Positions 33,439 through 44,558 of a stretch of 64,000 nt of DNA are shown piece by piece. The notes beneath the pieces were generated by a model that saw only the letters and a program-made list of their open reading frames with translations, was not told the DNA's origin and made no database searches. The stretch is from Anthopleura xanthogrammica (taxonomy: Eukaryota; Cnidaria; Anthozoa; Actiniaria; Actiniidae), in contig OZ025222.1 of assembly GCA_964019055.1 (NCBI GenBank), positions 8,231,029 through 8,295,028 on the forward strand, given 5' to 3'. Both the position numbers and the translations under genes were made by a program. How positions within the stretch are numbered: the stretch's first letter is position 1; each line of letters opens with the position of its first letter.

Positions 33439-33445
33439 GATGGCG
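33439..33445 (-). promoter_or_regulatory. CGCCATC promoter-like box, copy 2
   Basis: This box is positioned 87 bp upstream of the split ATG, as in the other copies. The role is inferred from its position. Confidence 0.35.
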
Positions 33446-33668
33446 TATCGTTAAATGACAAGCAGACAGGGTCGGTACAGGGGGCCAAAATGCCCTACAT
33501 ATTAGTAACGTACCTAAAAGTTTCAGTATTCAATATATATATTACATCCGAAATTATTGGGGGGAGGTGGTGATGGTTAATGCTCGATGGTTAATGTTTA
33601 ATTTTCCAGTAATTGTATGTGCAAAGCGGTTAGCGAGCTAAAGGAAAGAAACGGGAAACCTTATATGT

Positions 33669-34849
33669 CAGTCCGGTTCATTACCAGTTTTGGTAATATG
33701 TATGACGCCATAAAATGGCGGCTAAGCACTTTCCCGGACCTTTTTGTATTTAGTCCCTTATTCCTTGTAAAAAGGTCCAACCGCTAAGCCTTCGCCCGTT
33801 TAGACTCTATTGCATAACTAACGACGCCATAGTTGCTGAATAGTGCTCAATAAAAGAGTGAATATTGCAAACTTTCAAGTTTTTAGAGCGCTTTTGTTGT
33901 TTTTATGTACCAGGTTTACTAACAAAAACGTATTTTAAAGTATATTTGCCTATTCTGTTGACAATTTCGCCTACATTGAAGTAAATTATGGTAGTTTAGT
34001 TGTCATTTTTAGTTGGTTTCGTTTGGGGGCCTGACGATAAATCGAGGTGCCCAGCGATTTGAAATCGTAATTTGAGTTATGGAGGTTGGCTAGGTTGACT
34101 ATAAAGGATGGAAGGGCATCGAAGATTCCTCAGCAATCGATGTCGCGTCCATAATGTGTCTTTGGAAGAAAGCCATGCACAGAGAAATAAGAAATAGAAA
34201 ACTAGGGTTTGTTCGAAAAACTATAAATGAATTATTTCTGATATTTCTGATTCCTCACGGTTTTCTTAAATTTGCACAGTCGTAATAACTTGGCCAAGCC
34301 ACACATCCGCCAATCTTATCATGCACAGAGTTGTTATTGACAGCAGATATCATCTGTAACGTTGTTTATTTAATTACTGTATTTATAAACAGACCATTCT
34401 CAATCTTGCTTAAAAATATAGGAATAGTCGATTTACACGAAAGATTTATAGTTACTGAACTTGTGATAGCAAGATCTCGTATTTAGAGATGCCAAAGCGA
34501 GTAGTTTCTTGACTAACACTTCTTTAAACCGACAGTTTGTAATTGAAGCTATTTCAAAAAAACAAAAAAAAACTCTCTACTTGCTTTCCAGTGAAATCGA
34601 CGGTCAAATTGAACTAGTCTAAAGCTGGTTTGTAAACAATAAAGGAATTTTAAGCAAGTTAAAATGCCTTTGGCTTCGTAGTTAACTATGGTACAGTTGT
34701 GGCGGTATGTACTTTACTTGCGAAATGTATTCATGACCTTCTCAATATGGCCTTATATGATTGACAGTTGCCATGAACACCATTGCGGCTTTTTTTGTGA
34801 TTGGTTTAGAGCTGTGTTTACAAAACAAAATTGGTAATGAACTGGACTG
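33669..34849. mobile_element. DNA transposon, 1181 bp, 5-bp target duplication
   Basis: The left end CAGTCCGGTTCATTACCAG is inverse to CTGGTAATGAACTGGACTG-like sequence at the right (a few mismatches). TATGT flanks it at 33664-33668 and 34850-34854. No transposase is seen and I cannot assign a family. The Penelope-like element inserted exactly across its right end. Confidence 0.7.
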
Positions 34850-34963
34850 TATGTAAAGAGATGATAACTAGCGGTAAGCTAGTGTGGGCTGCGTCGGTGT
34901 TTCTAATGAAACAGTATGGATAAAAAGTTAAATTTTACACCGTAAAAAATAAGAGAGATCACT

Positions 34964-34995
34964 TACTGACGTTTCGGACGCTAGTCCTTCGTCGG
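34964..34995 (-). ncRNA. Hammerhead-ribozyme-like motif of the Penelope element
   Basis: On the minus strand CCGACGA is followed by AGGAC-TAGC-GTCC (a stem-loop) and GAAAC then GTCAGT. This follows the hammerhead core order CUGANGA - stem II - GAAA - stem III, with one change (C for U at the second core position). Hammerheads are known in Penelope-like terminal repeats. Activity with the altered core is uncertain. Confidence 0.55.
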
Positions 34996-35127
34996 AGTAA
35001 AAGAGAGAATAAGATTGGAAGGTAGTGTATATATGATGAAGATAGAAAATAGATAACCAATGAGAGCAAGGTAGGCAAGATTACAGGAAAAAAACAATAA
35101 GAAATGATAAAAAGACAAAAGAATGGA

Positions 35128-36896
35128 TTAATTAAAAGCGAAGCGTTCATTCATCCCATTGGGATTATGAGTACCCAATAGGTGAATGAGCCGCATCTCT
35201 TTGGTTTTGCGACAATCATTGTTGCCGCTAACCAAAGACAAACCGAAAACAATGAAGTCGGAAAGTGAATGATTAGGTAAGTTGAAATGGCGGGAAACTG
35301 GTTTGGTTTGATCGTTCTTACGAATATCATAAAGATGGTCGCGGATACGATCACCGAAACGACGGCCAGTTTCACCAACATATAAAAGATTACAGCGAGA
35401 ACATTTAATGCAGTAGATGACATTGAAAGTGGTACATTCAAAATGATCAGTGATTTTGAGTGACGATTTGGGACCAACAATAGAAGTGTGAGAAACAATA
35501 TGCGGACAAGTATAACAACGGTTACGAGAACAACGAAAAGTGCCAGGATCCTTATTGGAAGGAAGAATCCCTTTAACTAAGAAAGAGCGAAGGTTACGAT
35601 CACGCTTGTACGAGAAAAGAGGGCGGTCTTTAAAGATGTTAGAAGTGTTAGTGTCAGACTCAAGTAAAGAAAAGTTACGGTTGACAATAGGCTTAATAGA
35701 GTTATTGATAGGATGATAAGTAAGTGTGAAGGGAGTGCGACTATTCGAAGCACGAGTGTTAGGAGTGAGTGCAGTGTTACGATCAATATTAGAGACTTTA
35801 CGAAGAGCTTGATCGATTACATGAGCAGGATAGTTACGATTAAGAAAAAAAGAGCGCATCTCAATGCATTTGTTAGAGAAATCATCATCATCGCTGCATA
35901 AACGACGGAGACGAAGGAATTGCGAAAAAGGAATGGCATTTAGAGTGTGCTTAGGATGAGAGGAAGAATAAAGTAAATAAGAGTGGGAATCAGTGGGTTT
36001 ATAATGAACACTAGTACTAAGATGATCGTTAGTAATACTAATTAAGATGTCAAGGAAAGTGACTGACGTATCGCTGATTTCCCAAGTAAATTCTAAGGCA
36101 GGATGAAAAGAGTTAACGTAAGAAATAAAAGAATCTAAGTCATCGCGAGAACAAGAAGTAGCACCAATACAATCATCAATATAGCGTCCAAAAAACTCGG
36201 GTTTAGGGCCGGTATATTGTTGAAAGATGAGGTTCTCGATATAGCCAACAAACAAATTAGCATAACTGGGGCCCATTTTGGTACCCATAGCAACACCATT
36301 TATCTGTTTGAAATATCGATCATCAAAAGAGAAACAGTTAAGAGTGAGGACAAGTTCAGCTAAGCGTAGTAAAGTGGGAGTGCTGGGTTCAAGAACAGGA
36401 CGGAGATCAAAGAAATGTTGAAGGGCGCGAAGTCCTTCGTCATTAGGAATGACAGTATACAAAGACTTAACGTCCATGGTGAATAAAAACTTACAGGAGT
36501 CATTAGAAAAGCGAAAATTGTTGAAAATAGTAAGAGCGTGATTAGTGTCCTTAATGTAAGTGGGTAAAGATCGAACGATAGGTAGCATAAGAGAATCTAG
36601 ATAGCTAGAAATAAGCTCAGTAGGACAACTACAAGCAGAAACAATAGGACGGCCAGGGTTGTTAGCCTTATGAATTTTAGGAAGAAAGTAAATGTGAGAT
36701 GTACGAGGAGTGGTGACAAAGAGGTTTTTAGCAGTGGAAGGCAATGAACCGTCGGAAATGAAAGAGTTGACGGTATCCTTAACTGATTTTTGATTGTGAG
36801 GTGTAAGATCCTTCTCGACCTCACAGTAAAAATTAGTGTCAGAGAGTTGGCGGAGAGCCTCCTGCTTATACAGGTCGGTGCGCCAAACAACAACGG
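35128..36896 (-). pseudogene. Penelope-like reverse transcriptase with GIY-YIG endonuclease, N-terminally truncated
   Basis: The frame is open from the element's broken 5' end at 36896 to TAA at 35128-35130, about 589 codons without a stop; there is no native start. It begins with VVVWRTDLYKQEALRQL, typical of the region before the RT palm. RT motifs: FTMDVKSLYTVIP (motif A), NGVAMGTKMGPSYANLF (motif B), RYIDD (catalytic motif C). The C-terminus is a GIY-YIG nuclease with a CxxC knuckle, NVIYCIKCSRCNLLYVGETG, then R-x-x-D-R-I-R-D-H and a downstream glutamate. The family copies itself by reverse transcription, and the GIY-YIG domain nicks the target. Full-length proteins are about 700-850 residues, so the copy is dead on arrival but the remaining frame is undamaged, which suggests recent insertion. 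Confidence 0.9.
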
Positions 36897-36959
36897 CTGG
36901 ACTGTATGTAACAGGGTCACTAAACTACGAACATAGCAAAAAATATAACACAGGAAACT

Positions 36960-37220
36960 CCTAATTCAAACTATTTTTTTTTTTCAAAGTAATTTAAGAT
37001 AATAGCTGTTTCTTCCTTTAGATATTGAGAAAATTTTGAAATACTGTAAAAATATGATGTACGGACGTGACCGGGCATGTCTGAACAATTTCTCAGAATT
37101 TCTTTCCTTGTAGTGCCCTTTCAATACTAAACCTATTCTAATTGTTCACAATAAAAGTAACAAACACGGAATTCTTACTTCAATATAATCTTTTGCGATT
37201 TGTCAAACAATTTGTCCATC
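36960..37220. repeat. Segmental duplication block Y, copy 2 (diverged)
   Basis: The sequence around ttgttcacaataaaagtaac, aatataatcttttgcgattt and gtcaaacaatttgtc aligns with 2390-2490 and 42190-42255, at clearly lower identity than those two share. Confidence 0.55.
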
Positions 37221-37252
37221 ACAGGCAACTATGTTTATTTTTGTTTTCATAG

Positions 37253-37473
37253 ACAGTTATGTAGATATGGATGGCCTTTCTTCTTCTGGAATGGAGCCAA
37301 ATCTTAAAGTAAACACTTTGAACTTTAAGAAAAACCAGCATCCTGCTCATCCCTCAACTGAAGCAACATTTTCGTCTCGGGCAAAGAAAACGGACAAAAG
37401 TCGACCTCTGCATATAGAAGAACAAAAAAAATTCCCAACCATTACAGCAATTGGAAAACCAGCAAAAATATAA
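37253..37473 (+). CDS. Candidate terminal exon of an unidentified gene
   Basis: A pyrimidine-rich tract and TTTTCATAG precede an open stretch of 73 codons ending TAA (37471-37473). It starts with two bases of a split codon, so a phase-1 donor is needed upstream. The residues are polar and basic (SYVDMDGLSSSGMEPNLK, later RAKKTDKSRP and FPTITAIGKPAKI), with no recognised domain. AATAAA follows at about 37518. The upstream exons were not found. Codon use looks coding, but support is moderate. Confidence 0.4.
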
Positions 37474-37516
37474 CTGATGCGTGTGTGTGGATGAAGAAGC
37501 GAGATAACAATATTAC

Positions 37517-37523
37517 CAATAAA
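37517..37523 (+). terminator. Polyadenylation signal AATAAA
   Basis: AATAAA about 45 bp after the stop of the 37253-37473 exon. Position fits a 3' end. Confidence 0.35.
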
Positions 37524-37529
37524 TATTTT

Positions 37530-38795
37530 TTGACTTATTGAAATACTGTACTCTGATACTGATATGATTTTTAGATAAGAAAAGAAAAATATATCAACAA
37601 TATGCAGAGAAAAGCTTTGATTCTTTCTATGAGGTTGTTATTACGAATTCGAAAGTGAAAGTAATGTTGTTCAATGATGAAATTTAGGTAAAAGCTCAAG
37701 AAAACAATTGGGTATGACAGCCCACAATTGTATTAACTATATAGCAGTATCAAAAATGAATTACTGCAAAAATGTAATTTATTGGTTGTTCCAAAGGATA
37801 TTATAAATATTATGCTGTTTGGTGCATTTTTATAGTTATACAAAATCTACTAAAATTGATAAAACTTTTAGTCCCGAATCCAATGTATATTTACATTGAA
37901 TAGCTAAAAGTGTAACTAGAAAATCTAAAGATTAACTTTGGTTGTTTTTGAAACTCTGAAATTGTATAAATAATATAATCTCTTATAATTTAAATAGAAA
38001 TAAATGCAAATAAAGTTTTGGAAAAAAGAAAACCCTGATTTTTGTTCAAAACCAACTGCATTTTCAGATTTTATGGATGGTAGATTTTGTTGAGACAAGA
38101 CCTGTTAGAGTAGGGCGATGTTTGAGCCATTTCCAACTTTGCTCGATTCTTACAGACACGGCAGGTTAATTTGACTGTTACTATTAAGTAAATAACTACT
38201 GTTATAAATGTACATGCAAAGCATCAGCTAGTTTAAAAGTCAGGTAATTAACTGTTTGCCTTACGACATGTAGGGTGATACTACAGACAAGTTATTGAAA
38301 CAATAAAGGTGAGGTTTTATATGATTACAGTTAATAAACGTGCACGTTGTGGTTTGGAGGAGCATTTTTGACACTGCTATGCAGGTACGTCGAACGTCAA
38401 TTCAAAATTTCGCTGTGAGCAGTTTGCTCGAAATTTATAGATAATGTTTACAGGCTCGAGAATCAATAGAGCACTAGACTTTAAGCTAAAATTTACGCCA
38501 TATGGGCTTAAATACTTTAAAATCCCTAAATCCTGTAATAGTTTTTAGAAATAACATGCACAAAACTGATTGTCGCCCGTATGCGACACCACCTTTCGGA
38601 GTGTTAAAAATTTAGGACAAAGAGTTATTTCTACTTCTATTTATTGAAAGAGTTTTAAAACGTTACTAAGCTAGGAAGTGTCATTGAAAATAAATGCACT
38701 GAAGATTATTTAGTCCTGAATTAGAGACAGCGCTTACAAAAGTTACGAGCTTAGGAAGTGTTAGCCGACCATGACCATAAAATAGCAAAATAGCA
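37530..38795. other. No gene seen
   Basis: AT-rich intergenic sequence. Nothing specific recognised. Confidence 0.5.
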
Positions 38796-39771
38796 AATTA
38801 TGAATAAGAATTAATTAAAAATATGTTTCTTTAATTTGATTCCAAAGCCACCTATATTGATGAGAATAACTATTTAGTATATATTAACAAGGTAATCTCA
38901 AAAATATCAGTCTATACCTTCAAAACAGTGAAATAATTACGTCTGTTTGGCAAAAATAATTAATTCCTATTTGCTATTTTATATGATAACATTCTTGCAG
39001 TTAGGTGTATGTAGTTTATAGATGGTCGTTTGTTTCTGCTTTTTTACGATAAACACATTTCTGTGACATTTGATTTTAAAAAAGATTTGGAAAATGGTTC
39101 AAAAAATGATTTTATTAAGAGCATCACAATGCAGAGTGTTTGAAAGGCACAGCCCTTGACTAGAAATATTTGTTTGCGATTCTATTCATCACTGTATCCA
39201 TAATTACTTAAACATGGAAAACCCTCTTATTTCAATCTTTTAGCAAGATAAGAAGTATAATTATAATAATTGGTTTTTCAAATTGTAAAAATCCTGACTA
39301 CTATTCGAAGTCTAAAGTCTTAGAGAAAGGGGTAAACATGATAAACTTCTCAAATGGTTGACCAACCATATTCGACCCTTTGTCGCCAGTAAATAAATTC
39401 GGAACATGATTTTCTTGCAATTCTCTCTTTAGTTTCTAGCATTGAAAAACTAGAAAATGTGAAGATATTTTATTATGGCTTCGATATTGCCTACATGATG
39501 TCCTAGTACTCAAGAGACACTCTTTTATTACTAAAATTCCTGAAATATCTTTAGCTCTGACTTCTTTTGTATGACAACATTTTTTCATTCACGCTCAAAA
39601 TTCTCAAGACAATATTGCAAGCCATCTTATTTCCAACAGGCCTTCCTCAGTAAAGGCTCTTTTGAAAATATGTTTTCTTCAAAAGGTCAGCTAAAGAAAG
39701 AGTGCTACTATATTCCAATACTAAACCTCTTTGATGTAATTACACAACCAAGTATTACTTTCAATGTTTAC

Positions 39772-40056
39772 CTGTTCGACGCTTTCTCTTCGACTGGAAC
39801 ATTCAGCATTTCTTCTATTTGCATCCTCGGCCTGTAAAAATAATGAGCATATAGTGTGTGAGTAGCTCCATAAATCATAGACAATGAATAAAGTCAAAAG
39901 CAATGCACCAGGCTCAAGACATCAAGCGAGGTGTTTTGTTCAGCAATGGCAGTCTCCGAAACCAACTAACTTGTTGTTAACTAACTTCTTCAATAACAAA
40001 TCATTTGACTTGATCTGACTTGTGACAAAATATGAAAATGGAACTTTCTTTACCAT
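39772..40056 (-). CDS. 5' end of paralogous gene, copy 3: split start codon plus microexon
   Basis: ATG (40056-40054) sits directly on GTAAAG. A 222-nt interval leads to a 60-nt exon (39831-39772) coding AEDANRRNAECSSRRESVEQ, phase 0, then GTAAAC. One codon is missing relative to copies 1 and 2, keeping frame. CGCCATC is 94 bp upstream. The flanking non-coding DNA is much more diverged than the exon borders and frame, which suggests constraint. Product unknown. Confidence 0.55.
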
Positions 40057-40143
40057 TTATCTTCTCTAGTTTATACTTTAATTTGTGATTAATGCTCAAA
40101 CAAGAATGATCTATTTTCTTTCTTGCTCGAGCAGCAAATTCAC

Positions 40144-40150
40144 GATGGCG
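40144..40150 (-). promoter_or_regulatory. CGCCATC promoter-like box, copy 3
   Basis: Ninety-four bp upstream of the split ATG, conserved despite divergence of the surrounding sequence. Confidence 0.35.
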
Positions 40151-40559
40151 AATAGGTGTGAACGCCTGATATACCTAAATCTATAAAATAATTATATAAT
40201 ATATAAATTGGATAGCACTAACGCTCTTATTGGCTGATAGCCATGTTTACATGAGGCTATGTAAACACGGTTGTGACGTCAGAGGTTTGGATGAGTCTGG
40301 AAATTTGTCAAAATGTTTGTTTTTTACTTATTTTCTTGTTCTTAAACATTAACTTTGAAATGAAAAAACCGTAGTAATATATAAAATAGTGCATTAAAAA
40401 TTATAAATCTCTGAAGTATTGATGAAAAATGGAGACAAATCCTCGCAATAATTCAGACTGCTATTTGTGCTTCATCCGCGTGGATTAAGCTTACAGACAG
40501 GAATGTACGGTGGCCCAGAAGGGTCAAAAGACACACAAAAAAGCACAACGCAAATAAAA

Positions 40560-40980
40560 AAAAGCACCACGCAAATAAAAAATTCGCAGAAATACTCTAA
40601 AGCCGTAATTTTCGTATGTTGAAAGATGGCGGTGGCCTAATCGATACTTAGAAAAAACGAAATAACATAAACATACTATAGAAAACACCCTTCCTTATAC
40701 AATTCTTGCTGGCTAAATGCTAAATCTTAATTCTTTACCGAAGCAGAGATATGATTTTTTTCCTTGCATGAATATTTAATAAAATAATCAAAATATTTAC
40801 GCAATGAAAAAAAAAATTGTATCTCTGCTTCAAAAAAGAATAATTAAGATCTAGCATTTAGCCAGAGTGTTTTCTATATTATTTTTATGTTATTTCGTTT
40901 TTACCAAGTGTCGATTAGGCCACCGCCATCTTTCAACATACGAAAATTACGGCTTTAGAGTATTTCTGCGAATTACTCAA
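40560..40980. mobile_element. Foldback element, about 190-bp arms
   Basis: The left arm aattcgcagaaatactctaa through gatggcggtggcc pairs with its inverse ending tagagtatttctgcgaatt. Nearly the whole 420 bp is a palindrome. The gatggcgg inside resembles the CGCCAT box but belongs to the repeat. Confidence 0.88.
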
Positions 40981-41137
40981 AATCATTATTTAAAAAATTT
41001 TTCGTCGCTTTTTCAATATTGTGAAGGCGCCGTTGAGGATTTCTATCAAAGGACGTGTTTGGTACAGATTGTCTGTTTGCACGTGGAGTTTCATATTCAA
41101 ATAAGTTTCATGTTTTTTCTGCTTAATTATTCTATCT

Positions 41138-41262
41138 ATGAAATGTATATGTGATCGTGCCATACTGAATGGACTCAGAAAAAATTCTGAGCCCCAGATG
41201 GGATTTTTTTCAGAATTTTTTCTGAGTCCATTCAGTATGGTACGATCACATATACATTTCAT
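41138..41262. mobile_element. Palindromic element, relative of the tRNA-carrying foldback
   Basis: The same arms as at 28564-28773 (atgaaatgtatatgtgatcg ... actcagaaaaaattctgagc), but the centre has only ccccagatggga, the edge of the tRNA-like module. It looks like a version that has lost the core, or the ancestor before the core was gained. Confidence 0.75.
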
Positions 41263-41329
41263 ATTCCATCACCATCCGCAAACCAACATTATTATTCTAT
41301 CTATTTTATAAAAGTTTTAGAAAACGTTT

Positions 41330-41482
41330 TCTCTGTGTTTACATGGCCTGCTAGCAACTCTCGGAGAATAAGGAGAATTCGAGATGGTTATGCAAACCCT
41401 CGACTACGTCTTGGGTTTGCAAAACCATCTCGAATTCTCCCAACCTCCCCTCGGGTTGCTATCAGGCTATGTAAACACGGAC
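41330..41482. mobile_element. Foldback MITE, about 150 bp
   Basis: The left gtgtttacatggcctgctag and gagaattcgagatggtt pair with aaccatctcgaattctcc and gctatcaggctatgtaaacac. The related outer motif gaggctatgtaaacacgg occurs at 40252-40270. Confidence 0.8.
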
Positions 41483-42170
41483 AAAGTTTTCTATTGCTTA
41501 AATAACTCCACAATTTGAATTTATTTTATTTTATTTTTTATTTTATTTAACTTCGCCTTTTAAAAACAAAATCAGTGATCAGTTTAGTAGATTGGTAACT
41601 GGGAGGAAAAAGATGAAAACAAGAAATAGTGAATTGAATGGCGGGGACACCACAACAGCTTTCGCCAATTACTGTGGGCCCTTAAACAATTACTATATTA
41701 GTTACATATGATATTATGTTATAAGTTTTCGAAAAAGAAAAAAAATAGAACATCAGAACGATCATGTCAAGTGTTTATGACTGGAACATCTAAATGGACA
41801 ATGTAACAGACAACATGAGTGGTGTTTTCAGTCAGTAGATGGTTTTCCAGATGTCGAGGTCTTCGAGCAATTATATGTTTCGGCTTTGACTTAGAATTCT
41901 TCAGTGATCGGTGTCGGGTCTTCATGTGGAAGGTTTGGTGAATTCTGGTACGGTTAGTAGGTGAAGGCAGATGAAAATGAGCGTTGACATTTTTTTTTTT
42001 TTATAAGGAAGTTGAATAGTTCTGAAGAGTTATAAGTCTGTAAAAGGATCTAGTCGGCAAATACGGTGGATGAGAAGAATGAAAGTGCAGTGAGAAGTAT
42101 TTTACTGACAAGTCTTTTTCCAATAAGTTGTATCTAGCAAGTTGTGCACACCGTGCACACCATGTGCACA
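41483..42170. other. No gene seen
   Basis: AT-rich sequence with a short repeat of gtgcacacc at about 42145-42170. Confidence 0.5.
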
Positions 42171-42175
42171 CCATA

Positions 42176-43230
42176 TAATAACCTTCAGCGATTCACAATA
42201 AATTATCAGCCACAATTCTTCTTTTATTCTTTAGCGGTTTATCAAACAGTTTGTCGACTACAATTGACTTAAGGACGTTCGCGGGTATTGTTTTTGTGCA
42301 TCTGCTCTGCGCATATTGCGTAAGAGCGTGCGCGCGTGAACTATGTTTTTCCAGATCAAACTCAGTCACGCTCGTTGCGAAAACAGTTTCGATCGGCTAT
42401 ATCTCGAAAACAATAACGGTGACCCCCATTTTTCATTTTCGTATTTTATAAAGAATTACATAAGCTGTCGGTGTTCCAACCTTGAAGAAAAAATATGGGA
42501 AAATCATAATAGAAACACGTATTTGGTTGAAAAATGCAATCTCAATTACTGCCAAAGCGTCACCGAATGGTGCATGGTGGCTGCAAATTCGAGTCAAAAA
42601 CTACAAGTTATTTGTGTGTATTTATAAATATTTACACATATTATTTATCTACAGGTTATTAGACGGTTATTTGAAAAAATGTTTAGCAATCTATTTAGTT
42701 CTTCTACAAAAAAAAGACTTTACTGCTCGACGTGTATGTATTGCGCGCAAACGCTTTTCAACAAGAAAAAGGCTGCACTTTGATATCATCTCACTCCTAA
42801 ACGAGAACAATGACCCCCCTTTTTTATTTGCTCATGGAACTTCCATGATGGTCTTATTTCACCATGCAAAGTTTGAAGAAAAAAACATGGGAAACGTTTT
42901 TGCCCGCGAACGTCCTTAAGGAGAAAGATTCTTGTCCCAAACCGACTCGACGCTTTTGTGTAAATGAAAAAACGAAATGCTAATAAAAGCAATTTTTTTA
43001 GAAAATAGGAATGCTGTACTCCTGACATGATTTCCAGAATAGCAAAACAAATTTTTAAAACATTGTAGGGCATCACATGTGAGTAGAGTTTGTTAGGTTT
43101 TTCTCCCATGATACAAAGATTTTTCTCCGGTTTTTCTGCCACCACAAAAACCTTAGCTCGCTAAATTTCAATTCGATCCGTAAGTTAACCGTGCCTTGAC
43201 TTTGATCAGCTCAGCGACTGTTTCAGGCTA
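42176..43230. repeat. Segmental duplication block Y, copy 3 (interrupted)
   Basis: Matches 2408-2510 and 2690-2990, interrupted by the TTAA-flanked element 42273-42915. The SINE body gagtagagtttgttaggttt and following tttttctcccatgatac is present at about 43080. Confidence 0.75.
42273..42915. mobile_element. TTAA-targeting MITE (piggyBac/Kolobok type)
   Basis: The ends GGACGTTCGCGGG and CCCGCGAACGTCC bound 643 bp flanked by TTAA (42269-42272, 42916-42919). The matching position in block Y copy 1 (2492-2495) has a single TTAA and no insert. Its three overlapping short open frames resemble nothing. A decayed relative is at 53745-54272. Confidence 0.85.
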
Positions 43231-43865
43231 TTGATAAAATTTGAAGGTTAGATAAAAGTACTGGTCTTGTGTGAAAATACTTCGAAAATATGCCACTCAA
43301 TCTTGCCAAAGTGGTTGAATTATTTTCCCTTATTGCATAGATACATACGTTAAAGAAAAACAAAATGAAAATTATGAAAACAAAACTAAATCCCTAACTA
43401 TGTGATGTAGGGATAACATCCAGCAAAATGTAACAACTTTTAAAAATTCATTTTTACAATAGCCACCATAGGAGGTCTAGATTACTTCAATTTTGCGGAA
43501 TGTTAGGGGTATTATCAGATATAATTTTAAGAAAATGAAATAGAGGTTCTGGAAGAAATTCAAGACCGTGCACGTCTACCCTGGATTCCAGAGGGGCTTG
43601 TCTTTTATAGGGAGTCACGAAGCCGACGAGAAAGGAGTCGAGGAGCGGAGCGACGAGCCTCTCTGGCCGCTCGAGACATCTCAATTACTAGCTCCAATAA
43701 TTCCTTCTAGAAAAACGCTAGATTTTGAATTTCACTTAAAAAATTGAATCATTATTGTCACGTCAAAGAAAAACGTTAAAGAAAAACTAACATGAACTAA
43801 TAACTGCAAAACTAAACTTCTAGCTATATCATTTAGTTAACATAACAGAACATAACATACTCATA
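43231..43865. other. No gene seen
   Basis: AT-rich, with a GC-rich patch at about 43610-43680 of gagcg/cgacgag-type repeats. Nothing recognised. Confidence 0.45.
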
Positions 43866-44022
43866 GCATAACAAAACATAACGTAACGTAACGTAACGTA
43901 ACGTAACGTAACGTAACGTAACCTATCGTAACGTAACGTAACTTAACATAACATAACATAACGTAACGTAAGCTATCGTAACGTAACGTAACCTATCGTA
44001 ACGTAACGTAACGTAACGTACC
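43866..44022. repeat. (GTAAC)n microsatellite
   Basis: About 28 units of a pentamer with catAAC, cctatc and gtAAG variants. Confidence 0.95.
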
Positions 44023-44169
44023 AAAACATTTTGAAACCGGAAATTCGTCCGTTAAAAATAACGTCAAACTAAAAAATCCCCATTTGATGACCAGAGACTG
44101 TACATTTCCGGTATGATATCATTCATTTTGAAATCAGAAATTTTTGATTGACTAACTTTATCGATATAA

Positions 44170-44555
44170 AGGCCGTGTCACACGCTACGATTTCTCGTGC
44201 AGCTTGACTCGCGAAAAAAATTGTTGCAGGTTGCAGAGACCATGTCAAAAGCACGATTTCGGTTGCAATTTGTCTCGCAAAAAATTTTTTTTTCAAGTTG
44301 CACGCGTAATTTGAATCAATGTTGAATGAATGATTGTGCGTACGCTCTAATCGCAAGTTGCACGACCATGTCACACGTAAATTTTTACGAAAAATGTTGC
44401 AGAAAGTAGGAGTCGATTCTACTTTTCGTGCAGCAAAAAAATGAAAAATCCAAGTCGCGCGAGGGGATGTCAAACGTGAAAAACGCTCGTGCAACCTGCA
44501 ATAATTTTTTTCACGAGACAAGTTGCACGAGAAATCGTAGCGTGTGACACGGCCT
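44170..44555. mobile_element. MITE with TAA target duplication (Harbinger-like)
   Basis: The ends AGGCCGTGTCACACGCTACG and its inverse bound 386 bp; TAA is at 44167-44169 and 44556-44558. The body contains more inverted gttgca/cgtgcaac motifs. It inserted exactly at the left edge of the 44559-53129 element. Confidence 0.82.
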
Positions 44556-44558
44556 TAA

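Larger units (their letters stand above)
31311..33480. repeat. Segmental duplication block X, copy 2
   Basis: This block is collinear with 1-2330. It has extra sequence (about 31508-31690) that copy 1 lacks but copy 3 (38830-38990) retains, so copy 1 has a deletion there. The minisatellite is reduced to about five units. Confidence 0.85.
34857..36896 (-). mobile_element. Penelope-like retroelement, 5'-truncated, 15-bp target duplication
   Basis: CTGGACTGTATGTAA occurs at 34842-34856 and again at 36897-36911, which defines the insertion exactly. The element reads on the minus strand and keeps its 3' end but lacks the N-terminal part of the protein and the upstream repeat. A 5' truncation is the usual outcome of target-primed reverse transcription. 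Confidence 0.92.
38800..40150. repeat. Segmental duplication block X, copy 3 (older)
   Basis: This block is collinear with 31550-33450 and 1500-2320 but with many substitutions and indels; the minisatellite is absent. It retains the microexon, the split start codon and the CGCCAT box. Confidence 0.75.

Noticed and set aside
35151..36920. Other open frames on both strands inside the Penelope element
   Set aside because: They are shadows of the reverse transcriptase frame in other registers.
42251..42919. Three overlapping plus-strand frames of 66-145 codons
   Set aside because: They lie inside the TTAA MITE; the related copy at 53745-54272 does not keep any of them open.
43866..44022. Telomere-like repeat
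   Set aside because: The unit is a pentamer GTAAC, not TTAGGG, and is internal; an ordinary microsatellite.
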